Assembly: GCA_964019055.1 (NCBI GenBank) | Contig: OZ025220.1 | Span: 1,256,334 to 1,320,333 of the forward strand | DNA length: 64,000 nucleotides | DNA from: Anthopleura xanthogrammica | Lineage: Eukaryota; Cnidaria; Anthozoa; Actiniaria; Actiniidae | Direction: 5' to 3' | Shown here: positions 32,968-47,900 of the stretch, in pieces | Numbering within the stretch: the first letter of the stretch is position 1 | Layout of the letters: each line of letters opens with the position of its first letter | Notes under the pieces: model-generated | Seen by the model: only the letters and a program-made list of their open reading frames with translations | Told to the model about the DNA's origin: nothing | Database searches by the model: none | Translations under genes and position numbers: made by a program

Positions 32968-35900
32968 GTGAGTGATGGAACATAGGAATCAGTGATGGGA
33001 TGTGATGATATACGTGTGAGTGATGGAACATAGGAATCAGTGATGGGATGTGATGTACGTGTGAGTGATGGAACATAGGAATCAGTGATGGGATGTGATA
33101 TACGTGTGAGTGATGGAACATAGGAATCAGTGATGGGATGTGATATACGTGTGAGTGATGGAACATAGGAATCAGTGATGGGATGTGATATACGTGTGAG
33201 TGATGGAACATAGGAATCAGTGATGGGATGTGATATACGTGTGAGTGATGGAACATAGGAATCAGTGATGGGATGTGATATACGTGTGAGTGATGGAACA
33301 TAGGAATCAGTGATGGGATGTGATATACGTGTGAGTGATGGAACATAGGAATCAGTGATGGGATGTGATATACGTGTGAGTGATGGAACATAGGAATCAG
33401 TGATGGGATGTGATATACGTGTGAGTGATGGAACATAGGAATCAGTGATGGGATGTAATATACGTGTGAGTGATGGAACATAGGAATCAGTGATGGGATG
33501 TGATATACGTGTGAGTGATGGAACATAGGAATCAGTGATGGGATGTGATATACGTGTGAGTGATGGAACATAGGAATCAGTGATGGGATGTGATATACGT
33601 GTGAGTGATGGAACATAGGAATCAGTGATGGGATGTGATATACGTGTGAGTGATGGAACATAGGAATCAGTGATGGGATGTGATGATATACGTGTGAGTG
33701 ATGGAACATAGGAATCAGTGATGGGATGTGATATACGTGTGAGTGATGGAACATAGGAATCAGTGATGGGATGTGATGATATACGTGTGAGTGATGGAAC
33801 ATAGGAATCAGTGATGGGATGTGATATACGTGTGAGTGATGGAACATAGGAATCAGTGATGGGATGTGATATACGTGTGAGTGATGGAACATAGGAATCA
33901 GTGATGGGATGTGATGATATACGTGTGAGTGATGGAACATAGGAATCAGTGATGGGATGTGATATACGTGTGAGTGATGGAACATAGGAATCAGTGATGG
34001 GATGTGATGATATACGTGTGAGACGTGTGAGTGATGGAACATAGGAATCAGTGATGGGATGTGATATACGTGTGAGTGATGGAACATAGGAATCAGTGAT
34101 GGGATGTGATATACGTGTGAGTGATGGAACATAGGAATCAGTGATGGGATGTGATATACGTGTGAGTGATGGAACATAGGAATCAGTGATGGGATGTGAT
34201 ATACGTGTGAGTGATGGAACATAGGAATCAGTGATGGGATGTGATATACGTGTGAGTGATGGAACATAGGAATCAGTGATGGGATGTGATATACGTGTGA
34301 GTGATGGAACATAGGAATCAGTGATGGGATGTGATATACGTGTGAGTGATGGAACATAGGAATCAGTGATGGGATGTGATATACGTGTGAGTGATGGAAC
34401 ATAGGAATCAGTGATGGGATGTGATATACGTGTGAGTGATGGAACATAGGAATCAGTGATGGGATGTGATATACGTGTGAGTGATGGAACATAGGAATCA
34501 GTGATGGGATGTGATATACGTGTGAGTGATGGAACATAGGAATCAGTGATGGGATGTGATATACGTGTGAGTGATGGAACATAGGAATCAGTGATGGGAT
34601 GTGATATACGTGTGAGTGATGGAACATAGGAATCAGTGATGGGATGTGATATACGTGTGAGTGATGGAACATAGGAATCAGTGATGGGATGTGATATACG
34701 TGTGAGTGATGGAACATAGGAATCAGTGATGGGATGTGATATACGTGTGAGTGATGGAACATAGGAATCAGTGATGGGATGTGATATACGTGTGAGTGAT
34801 GGAACATAGGAATCAGTGATGGGATGTGATATACGTGTGAGTGATGGAACATAGGAATCAGTGATGGGATGTGATATACGTGTGAGTGATGGAACATAGG
34901 AATCAGTGATGGGATGTGATATACGTGTGAGTGATGGAACATAGGAATCAGTGATGGGATGTGATATACGTGTGAGTGATGGAACATAGGAATCAGTGAT
35001 GGGATGTGATATACGTGTGAGTGATGGAACATAGGAATCAGTGATGGGATGTGATGATATACGTGTGAGTGATGGAACATAGGAATCAGTGATGGGATGT
35101 GATGATATACGTGTGAGTGATGGAACATAGGAATCAGTGATGGGATGTGATATACGTGTGAGTGATGGAACATAGGAATCAGTGATGGGATGTGATATAC
35201 GTGTGAGTGATGGAACATAGGAATCAGTGATGGGATGTGATATACGTGTGAGTGATGGAACATAGGAATCAGTGATGGGATGTGATATACGTGTGAGTGA
35301 TGGAACATAGGAATCAGTGATGGGATGTGATATACGTGTGAGTGATGGAACATAGGAATCAGTGATGGGATGTGATATACGTGTGAGTGATGGAACATAG
35401 GAATCAGTGATGGGATGTGATATACGTGTGAGTGATGGAACATAGGAATCAGTGATGGGATGTGATATACGTGTGAGTGATGGAACATAGGAATCAGTGA
35501 TGGGATGTGATATACGTGTGAGTGATGGAACATAGGAATCAGTGATGGGATGTGATATACGTGTGAGTGATGGAACATAGGAATCAGTGATGGGATGTGA
35601 TATACGTGTGAGTGATGGAACATAGGAATCAGTGATGGGATGTGATATACGTGTGAGTGATGGAACATAGGAACGTGTGAGTGATGGAACATAGGAATCA
35701 GTGATGGGATGTGATATACGTGTGAGTGATGGAACATAGGAATCAGTGATGGGATGTGATATACGTGTGAGTGATGGAACATAGGAATCAGTGATGGGAT
35801 GTGATATACGTGTGAGTGATGGAACATAGGAATCAGTGATGGGATGTGATATACGTGTGAGTGATGGAACATAGGAATCAGTGATGGGATGTGATATACG

Positions 35901-38900
35901 TGTGAGTGATGGAACATAGGAATCAGTGATGGGATGTGATATACGTGTGAGTGATGGAACATAGGAATCAGTGATGGGATGTGATATACGTGTGAGTGAT
36001 GGAACATAGGAATCAGTGATGGGATGTGATATACGTGTGAGTGATGGAACATAGGAATCAGTGATGGGATGTGATATACGTGTGAGTGATGGAACATAGG
36101 AATCAGTGATGGGATGTGATATACGTGTGAGTGATGGAACATAGGAATCAGTGATGGGATGTGATATACGTGTGAGTGATGGAACATAGGAATCAGTGAT
36201 GGGATGTGATATACGTGTGAGTGATGGAACATAGGAATCAGTGATGGGATGTGATATACGTGTGAGTGATGGAACATAGGAATCAGTGATGGGATGTGAT
36301 ATACGTGTGAGTGATGGAACATAGGAATCAGTGATGGGATGTGATATACGTGTGAGTGATGGAACATAGGAATCAGTGATGGGATGTGATATACGTGTGA
36401 GTGATGGAACATAGGAATCAGTGATGGGATGTGATATACGTGTGAGTGATGGAACATAGGAATCAGTGATGGGATGTGATATACGTGTGAGTGATGGAAC
36501 ATAGGAATCAGTGATGGGATGTGATATACGTGTGAGTGATGGAACATAGGAATCAGTGATGGGATGTGATATACGTGTGAGTGATGGAACATAGGAATCA
36601 GTGATGGGATGTGATATACGTGTGAGTGATGGAACATAGGAATCAGTGATGGGATGTGATATACGTGTGAGTGATGGAACATAGGAATCAGTGATGGGAT
36701 GTGATATACGTGTGAGTGATGGAACATAGGAATCAGTGATGGGATGTGATATACGTGTGAGTGATGGAACATAGGAATCAGTGATGGGATGTGATATACG
36801 TGTGAGTGATGGAACATAGGAATCAGTGATGGGATGTGATATACGTGTGAGTGATGGAACATAGGAATCAGTGATGGGATGTGATATACGTGTGAGTGAT
36901 GGAACATAGGAATCAGTGATGGGATGTGATATACGTGTGAGTGATGGAACATAGGAATCAGTGATGGGATGTGATATACGTGTGAGTGATGGAACATAGG
37001 AATCAGTGATGGGATGTGATATACGTGTGAGTGATGGAACATAGGAATCAGTGATGGGATGTGATATACGTGTGAGTGATGGAACATAGGAATCAGTGAT
37101 GGGATGTGATATACGTGTGAGTGATGGAACATAGGAATCAGTGATGGGATGTGATATACGTGTGAGTGATGGAACATAGGAATCAGTGATGGGATGTGAT
37201 ATACGTGTGAGTGATGGAACATAGGAATCAGTGATGGGATGTGATATACGTGTGAGTGATGGAACATAGGAATCAGTGATGGGATGTGATATACGTGTGA
37301 GTGATGGAACATAGGAATCAGTGATGGGATGTGATATACGTGTGAGTGATGGAACATAGGAATCAGTGATGGGATGTGATATACGTGTGAGTGATGGAAC
37401 ATAGGAATCAGTGATGGGATGTGATATACGTGTGAGTGATGGAACATAGGAATCAGTGATGGGATGTGATATACGTGTGAGTGATGGAACATAGGAATCA
37501 GTGATGGGATGTGATATACGTGTGAGTGATGGAACATAGGAATCAGTGATGGGATGTGATATACGTGTGAGTGATGGAACATAGGAATCAGTGATGGGAT
37601 GTGATATACGTGTGAGTGATGGAACATAGGAATCAGTGATGGGATGTGATATACGTGTGAGTGATGGAACATAGGAATCAGTGATGGGATGTGATATACG
37701 TGTGAGTGATGGAACATAGGAATCAGTGATGGGATGTGATATACGTGTGAGTGATGGAACATAGGAATCAGTGATGGGATGTGATATACGTGTGAGTGAT
37801 GGAACATAGGAATCAGTGATGGGATGTGATATACGTGTGAGTGATGGAACATAGGAATCAGTGATGGGATGTGATATACGTGTGAGTGATGGAACATAGG
37901 AATCAGTGATGGGATGTGATATACGTGTGAGTGATGGAACATAGGAATCAGTGATGGGATGTGATATACGTGTGAGTGATGGAACATAGGAATCAGTGAT
38001 GGGATGTGATATACGTGTGAGTGATGGAACATAGGAATCAGTGATGGGATGTGATATACGTGTGAGTGATGGAACATAGGAATCAGTGATGGGATGTGAT
38101 ATACGTGTGAGTGATGGAACATAGGAATCAGTGATGGGATGTGATATACGTGTGAGTGATGGAACATAGGAATCAGTGATGGGATGTGATATACGTGTGA
38201 GTGATGGAACATAGGAATCAGTGATGGGATGTGATATACGTGTGAGTGATGGAACATAGGAATCAGTGATGGGATGTGATATACGTGTGAGTGATGGAAC
38301 ATAGGAATCAGTGATGGGATGTGATATACGTGTGAGTGATGGAACATAGGAATCAGTGATGGGATGTGATATACGTGTGAGTGATGGAACATAGGAATCA
38401 GTGATGGGATGTGATATACGTGTGAGTGATGGAACATAGGAATCAGTGATGGGATGTGATATACGTGTGAGTGATGGAACATAGGAATCAGTGATGGGAT
38501 GTGATATACGTGTGAGTGATGGAACATAGGAATCAGTGATGGGATGTGATATACGTGTGAGTGATGGAACATAGGAATCAGTGATGGGATGTGATATACG
38601 TGTGAGTGATGGAACATAGGAATCAGTGATGGGATGTGATATACGTGTGAGTGATGGAACATAGGAATCAGTGATGGGATGTGATGATATACGTGTGAGT
38701 GATGGAACATAGGAATCAGTGATGGGATGTGATGATATACGTGTGAGTGATGGAACATAGGAATCAGTGATGGGATGTGATATACGTGTGAGTGATGGAA
38801 CATAGGAATCAGTGATGGGATGTGATATACGTGTGAGTGATGGAACATAGGAATCAGTGATGGGATGTGATATACGTGTGAGTGATGGAACATAGGAATC

Positions 38901-41900
38901 AGTGATGGGATGTGATATACGTGTGAGTGATGGAACATAGGAATCAGTGATGGGATGTGATATACGTGTGAGTGATGGAACATAGGAATCAGTGATGGGA
39001 TGTGATATACGTGTGAGTGATGGAACATAGGAATCAGTGATGGGATGTGATATACGTGTGAGTGATGGAACATAGGAATCAGTGATGGGATGTGATATAC
39101 GTGTGAGTGATGGAACATAGGAATCAGTGATGGGATGTGATATACGTGTGAGTGATGGAACATAGGAATCAGTGATGGGATGTGATATACGTGTGAGTGA
39201 TGGAACATAGGAATCAGTGATGGGATGTGATATACGTGTGAGTGATGGAACATAGGAATCAGTGATGGGATGTGATATACGTGTGAGTGATGGAACATAG
39301 GAATCAGTGATGGGATGTGATATACGTGTGAGTGATGGAACATAGGAATCAGTGATGGGATGTGATATACGTGTGAGTGATGGAACATAGGAATCAGTGA
39401 TGGGATGTGATATACGTGTGAGTGATGGAACATAGGAATCAGTGATGGGATGTGATATACGTGTGAGTGATGGAACATAGGAATCAGTGATGGGATGTGA
39501 TATACGTGTGAGTGATGGAACATAGGAATCAGTGATGGGATGTGATATACGTGTGAGTGATGGAACATAGGAATCAGTGATGGGATGTGATATACGTGTG
39601 AGTGATGGAACATAGGAATCAGTGATGGGATGTGATATACGTGTGAGTGATGGAACATAGGAATCAGTGATGGGATGTGATATACGTGTGAGTGATGGAA
39701 CATAGGAATCAGTGATGGGATGTGATATACGTGTGAGTGATGGAACATAGGAATCAGTGATGGGATGTGATATACGTGTGAGTGATGGAACATAGGAATC
39801 AGTGATGGGATGTGATATACGTGTGAGTGATGGAACATAGGAATCAGTGATGGGATGTGATATACGTGTGAGTGATGGAACATAGGAATCAGTGATGGGA
39901 TGTGATATACGTGTGAGTGATGGAACATAGGAATCAGTGATGGGATGTGATATACGTGTGAGTGATGGAACATAGGAATCAGTGATGGGATGTGATATAC
40001 GTGTGAGTGATGGAACATAGGAATCAGTGATGGGATGTGATATACGTGTGAGTGATGGAACATAGGAATCAGTGATGGGATGTGATATACGTGTGAGTGA
40101 TGGAACATAGGAATCAGTGATGGGATGTGATATACGTGTGAGTGATGGAACATAGGAATCAGTGATGGGATGTGATATACGTGTGAGTGATGGAACATAG
40201 GAATCAGTGATGGGATGTGATATACGTGTGAGTGATGGAACATAGGAATCAGTGATGGGATGTGATATACGTGTGAGTGATGGAACATAGGAATCAGTGA
40301 TGGGATGTGATATACGTGTGAGTGATGGAACATAGGAATCAGTGATGGGATGTGATATACGTGTGAGTGATGGAACATAGGAATCAGTGATGGGATGTGA
40401 TATACGTGTGAGTGATGGAACATAGGAATCAGTGATGGGATGTGATGATACGTGTGAGTGATGGAACATAGGAATCAGTGATGGGATGTGATATACGTGT
40501 GAGTGATGGAACATAGGAATCAGTGATGGGATGTGATATACGTGTGAGTGATGGAACATAGGAATCAGTGATGGGATGTGATATACGTGTGAGTGATGGA
40601 ACATAGGAATCAGTGATGGGATGTGATATACGTGTGAGTGATGGAACATAGGAATCAGTGATGGGATGTGATATACGTGTGAGTGATGGAACATAGGAAT
40701 CAGTGATGGGATGTGATATACGTGTGAGTGATGGAACATAGGAATCAGTGATGGGATGTGATATACGTGTGAGTGATGGAACATAGGAATCAGTGATGGG
40801 ATGTGATATACGTGTGAGTGATGGAACATAGGAATCAGTGATGGGATGTGATATACGTGTGAGTGATGGAACATAGGAATCAGTGATGGGATGTGATATA
40901 CGTGTGAGTGATGGAACATAGGAATCAGTGATGGGATGTGATATACGTGTGAGTGATGGAACATAGGAATCAGTGATGGGATGTGATATACGTGTGAGTG
41001 ATGGAACATAGGAATCAGTGATGGGATGTGATATACGTGTGAGTGATGGAACATAGGAATCAGTGATGGGATGTGATATACGTGTGAGTGATGGAACATA
41101 GGAATCAGTGATGGGATGTGATATACGTGTGAGTGATGGAACATAGGAATCAGTGATGGGATGTGATATACGTGTGAGTGATGGAACATAGGAATCAGTG
41201 ATGGGATGTGATATACGTGTGAGTGATGGAACATAGGAATCAGTGATGGGATGTGATAACGTGTGAGTGATGGAACATAGGAATCAGTGATGGGATGTGA
41301 TATACGTGTGAGTGATGGAACATAGGAATCAGTGATGGGATGTGATATACGTGTGAGTGATGGAACATAGGAATCAGTGATGGGATGTGATATACGTGTG
41401 AGTGATGGAACATAGGAATCAGTGATGGGATGTGATATACGTGTGAGTGATGGAACATAGGAATCAGTGATGGGATGTGATATACGTGTGAGTGATGGAA
41501 CATAGGAATCAGTGATGGGATGTGATATACGTGTGAGTGATGGAACATAGGAATCAGTGATGGGATGTGATATACGTGTGAGTGATGGAACATAGGAATC
41601 AGTGATGGGATGTGATATACGTGTGAGTGATGGAACATAGGAATCAGTGATGGGATGTGATATACGTGTGAGTGATGGAACATAGGAATCAGTGATGGGA
41701 TGTGATATACGTGTGAGTGATGGAACATAGGAATCAGTGATGGGATGTGATGATACGTGTGAGTGATGGAACATAGGAATCAGTGATGGGATGTGATATA
41801 CGTGTGAGTGATGGAACATAGGAATCAGTGATGGGATGTGATATACGTGTGAGTGATGGAACATAGGAATCAGTGATGGGATGTGATATACGTGTGAGTG

Positions 41901-44900
41901 ATGGAACATAGGAATCAGTGATGGGATGTGATATACGTGTGAGTGATGGAACATAGGAATCAGTGATGGGATGTGATATACGTGTGAGTGATGGAACATA
42001 GGAATCAGTGATGGGATGTGATATACGTGTGAGTGATGGAACATAGGAATCAGTGATGGGATGTGATATACGTGTGAGTGATGGAACATAGGAATCAGTG
42101 ATGGGATGTGATATACGTGTGAGTGATGGAACATAGGAATCAGTGATGGGATGTGATATACGTGTGAGTGATGGAACATAGGAATCAGTGATGGGATGTG
42201 ATATACGTGTGAGTGATGGAACATAGGAATCAGTGATGGGATGTGATATACGTGTGAGTGATGGAACATAGGAATCAGTGATGGGATGTGATATACGTGT
42301 GAGTGATGGAACATAGGAATCAGTGATGGGATGTGATATACGTGTGAGTGATGGAACATAGGAATCAGTGATGGGATGTGATATACGTGTGAGTGATGGA
42401 ACATAGGAATCAGTGATGGGATGTGATATACGTGTGAGTGATGGAACATAGGAATCAGTGATGGGATGTGATATACGTGTGAGTGATGGAACATAGGAAT
42501 CAGTGATGGGATGTGATATACGTGTGAGTGATGGAACATAGGAATCAGTGATGGGATGTGATATACGTGTGAGTGATGGAACATAGGAATCAGTGATGGG
42601 ATGTGATATACGTGTGAGTGATGGAACATAGGAATCAGTGATGGGATGTGATATACGTGTGAGTGATGGAACATAGGAATCAGTGATGGGATGTGATATA
42701 CGTGTGAGTGATGGAACATAGGAATCAGTGATGGGATGTGATATACGTGTGAGTGATGGAACATAGGAATCAGTGATGGGATGTGATATACGTGTGAGTG
42801 ATGGAACATAGGAATCAGTGATGGGATGTGATATACGTGTGAGTGATGGAACATAGGAATCAGTGATGGGATGTGATATACGTGTGAGTGATGGAACATA
42901 GGAATCAGTGATGGGATGTGATATACGTGTGAGTGATGGAACATAGGAATCAGTGATGGGATGTGATATACGTGTGAGTGATGGAACATAGGAATCAGTG
43001 ATGGGATGTGATATACGTGTGAGTGATGGAACATAGGAATCAGTGATGGGATGTGATATACGTGTGAGTGATGGAACATAGGAATCAGTGATGGGATGTG
43101 ATATACGTGTGAGTGATGGAACATAGGAATCAGTGATGGGATGTGATATACGTGTGAGTGATGGAACATAGGAATCAGTGATGGGATGTGATATACGTGT
43201 GAGTGATGGAACATAGGAATCAGTGATGGGATGTGATATACGTGTGAGTGATGGAACATAGGAATCAGTGATGGGATGTGATATACGTGTGAGTGATGGA
43301 ACATAGGAATCAGTGATGGGATGTGATATACGTGTGAGTGATGGAACATAGGAATCAGTGATGGGATGTGATATACGTGTGAGTGATGGAACATAGGAAT
43401 CAGTGATGGGATGTGATATACGTGTGAGTGATGGAACATAGGAATCAGTGATGGGATGTGATATACGTGTGAGTGATGGAACATAGGAATCAGTGATGGG
43501 ATGTGATATACGTGTGAGTGATGGAACATAGGAATCAGTGATGGGATGTGATATACGTGTGAGTGATGGAACATAGGAATCAGTGATGGGATGTGATATA
43601 CGTGTGAGTGATGGAACATAGGAATCAGTGATGGGATGTGATATACGTGTGAGTGATGGAACATAGGAATCAGTGATGGGATGTGATATACGTGTGAGTG
43701 ATGGAACATAGGAATCAGTGATGGGATGTGATATACGTGTGAGTGATGGAACATAGGAATCAGTGATGGGATGTGATATACGTGTGAGTGATGGAACATA
43801 GGAATCAGTGATGGGATGTGATATACGTGTGAGTGATGGAACATAGGAATCAGTGATGGGATGTGATATACGTGTGAGTGATGGAACATAGGAATCAGTG
43901 ATGGGATGTGATATACGTGTGAGTGATGGAACATAGGAATCAGTGATGGGATGTGATATACGTGTGAGTGATGGAACATAGGAATCAGTGATGGGATGTG
44001 ATATACGTGTGAGTGATGGAACATAGGAATCAGTGATGGGATGTGATATACGTGTGAGTGATGGAACATAGGAATCAGTGATGGGATGTGATATACGTGT
44101 GAGTGATGGAACATAGGAATCAGTGATGGGATGTGATATACGTGTGAGTGATGGAACATAGGAATCAGTGATGGGATGTGATATACGTGTGAGTGATGGA
44201 ACATAGGAATCAGTGATGGGATGTGATATACGTGTGAGTGATGGAACATAGGAATCAGTGATGGGATGTGATATACGTGTGAGTGATGGAACATAGGAAT
44301 CAGTGATGGGATGTGATATACGTGTGAGTGATGGAACATAGGAATCAGTGATGGGATGTGATATACGTGTGAGTGATGGAACATAGGAATCAGTGATGGG
44401 ATGTGATATACGTGTGAGTGATGGAACATAGGAATCAGTGATGGGATGTGATATACGTGTGAGTGATGGAACATAGGAATCAGTGATGGGATGTGATATA
44501 CGTGTGAGTGATGGAACATAGGAATCAGTGATGGGATGTGATATACGTGTGAGTGATGGAACATAGGAATCAGTGATGGGATGTGATATACGTGTGAGTG
44601 ATGGAACATAGGAATCAGTGATGGGATGTGATATACGTGTGAGTGATGGAACATAGGAATCAGTGATGGGATGTGATATACGTGTGAGTGATGGAACATA
44701 GGAATCACAGTGATGGGATGTGATATACGTGTGAGTGATGGAACATAGGAATCAGTGATGGGATGTAATATACGTGTGAGTGATGGAACATAGGAATCAG
44801 TGATGGGATGTGATATACGTGTGAGTGATGGAACATAGGAATCAGTGATGGGATGTGATATACGTGTGAGTGATGGAACATAGGAATCAGTGATGGGATG

Positions 44901-47900
44901 TGATATACGTGTGAGTGATGGAACATAGGAATCAGTGATGGGATGTGATATACGTGTGAGTGATGGAACATAGGAATCAGTGATGGGATGTGATATACGT
45001 GTGAGTGATGGAACATAGGAATCAGTGATGGGATGTGATATACGTGTGAGTGATGGAACATAGGAATCAGTGATGGGATGTGATATACGTGTGAGTGATG
45101 GAACATAGGAATCAGTGATGGGATGTGATATACGTGTGAGTGATGGAACATAGGAATCAGTGATGGGATGTAATATACGAGTGAGTGATGGAAACATAGG
45201 AATCAGTGATGGGATGTAATATACGTGTGAGTGATGGAACATAGGAATCAGTGATGGGATGTGATATACGTGTGAGTGATGGAACATAGGAATCAGTGAT
45301 GGGATGTGATATACGTGTGAGTGATGGAACATAGGAATCAGTGATGGGATGTGATATACGTGTGAGTGATGGAACATAGGAATCAGTGATTGGATGTGAT
45401 ATACGTGTGAGTGATGGAACATAGGAATCAGTGATGGGATGTGATATACGTGTGAGTGATGGAACATAGGAATCAGTGATGGATGGAATATACGTGTGAG
45501 TGATGGAACATAGGAATCAGTGATGGGATGTGATATACGTGTGAGTGATGGAACATAGGAATCAGTGATGGGATGTGATATACGTGTGAGTGATGGAACA
45601 TAGGAATCAGTGATGGGATGTGATATACGTGTGAGTGATGGAACATAGGAATCAGTGATGGGATGTGATATACGTGTGAGTGATGGAACATAGGAGGAAT
45701 CAGTGATGGGATGTGATATACGTGTGAGTGATGGAACATAGGAATCAGTGATGGGATGTGATATACGTGTGAGTGATGGAACATAGGAATCAGTGATGGG
45801 ATGTGATATACGTGTGAGTGATGGAACATAGGAATCAGTGATGGGATGTGATATACGTGTGAGTGATGGAACATAGGAATCAGTGATGGGATGTGATATA
45901 CGTGTGAGTGATGGAACATAGGAATCAGTGATGGGATGTGATATACGTGTGAGTGATGGAACATAGGAATCAGTGATGGGATGTGATATACGTGTGAGTG
46001 ATGGAACATAGGAATCAGTGATGGGATGTGATATACGTGTGAGTGATGGAACATAGGAATCAGTGATGGGATGTGATATACGTGTGAGTGATGGAACATA
46101 GGAATCAGTGATGGGATGTGATATACGTGTGAGTGATGGAACATAGGAATCAGTGATGGGATGTAATATACGTGTGAGTGATGGAACATAGGAATCAGTG
46201 ATGGGATGTGATATACGTGTGAGTGATGGAACATAGGAATCAGTGATGGGATGTGATATACGTGTGAGTGATGGAACATAGGAATCAGTGATGGGATGTG
46301 ATATACGTGTGAGTGATGGAACATAGGAATCAGTGATGGGATGTGATATACGTGTGAGTGATGGAACATAGGAATCAGTGATGGGATGTGATATACGTGT
46401 GAGTGATGGAACATAGGAATCAGTGATGGGATGTGATATACGTGTGAGTGATGGAACATAGGAATCAGTGATGGGATGTGATATACGTGTGAGTGATGGA
46501 ACATAGGAATCAGTGATGGGATGTAATATACGTGTGAGTGATGGAACATAGGAATCAGTGATGGGATGTGATATACGTGTGAGTGATGGAACATAGGAAT
46601 CAGTGATGGGATGTGATATACGTGTGAGTGATGGAACATAGGAATCAGTGATGGGATGTGATATACGTGTGAGTGATGGAACATAGGAATCAGTGATGGG
46701 ATGTGATATACGTGTGAGTGATGGAACATAGGAATCAGTGATGGGATGTGATATACGTGTGAGTGATGGAACATAGGAATCAGTGATGGGATGTGATATA
46801 CGTGTGAGTGATGGAACATAGGAATCAGTGATGGGATGTGATATACGTGTGAGTGATGGAACATAGGAATCAGTGATGGATGTGATATACGTGTGAGTGA
46901 TGGAACATAGGAATCAGTGATGGGATGTGATATACGTGTGAGTGATGGAACATAGGAATCAGTGATGGGATGTGATATACGTGTGAGTGATGGAACATAG
47001 GAATCAGTGATGGGATGTGATATACGTGTGAGTGATGGAACATAGGAATCAGTGATGGGATGTGATATACGTGTGAGTGATGGAACATAGGAATCAGTGA
47101 TGGGATGTGATATACGTGTGAGTGATGGAACATAGGAATCAGTGATGGGATGTGATATACGTGTGAGTGATGGAACATAGGAATCAGTGATGGGATGTGA
47201 TATACGTGTGAGTGATGGAACATAGGAATCAGTGATGGGATGTGATATACGTGTGAGTGATGGAACATAGGAATCAGTGATGGGATGTGATATACGTGTG
47301 AGTGATGGAACATAGGAATCAGTGATGGGATGTGATATACGTGTGAGTGATGGAACATAGGAATCAGTGATGGGATGTGATATACGTGTGAGTGATGGAA
47401 CATAGGAATCAGTGATGGGATGTGATATACGTGTGAGTGATGGAACATAGGAATCAGTGATGGGATGTGATATACGTGTGAGTGATGGAACATAGGAATC
47501 AGTGATGGGATGTGATATACGTGTGAGTGATGGAACATAGGAATCAGTGATGGGATGTGATATACGTGTGAGTGATGGAACATAGGAATCAGTGATGGGA
47601 TGTGATATACGTGTGAGTGATGGAACATAGGAATCAGTGATGGGATGTAATATACGTGTGAGTGATGGAACATAGGAATCAGTGATGGATGTGATATACG
47701 TGTGAGTGATGGAACATAGGAATCAGTGATGGGATGTGATATACGTGTGAGTGATGGAACATAGGAATCAGTGATGGGATGTGATATACGTGTGAGTGAT
47801 GGAACATAGGAATCAGTGATGGGATGTGATATACGTGTGAGTGATGGAACATAGGAATCAGTGATGGGATGTGATATACGTGTGAGTGATGGAACATAGG

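Noticed and set aside
32916..45467. 4183-codon open frame on - through the satellite (and similar frames over 27165-29565 and 45473-53257)
   Set aside because: The 45/48-bp unit is a multiple of three and stop-free on the reverse strand in two frames, so any array of it is open. Small indels simply switch between the two repeat readings. No domain, signal or unique coding sequence is present.
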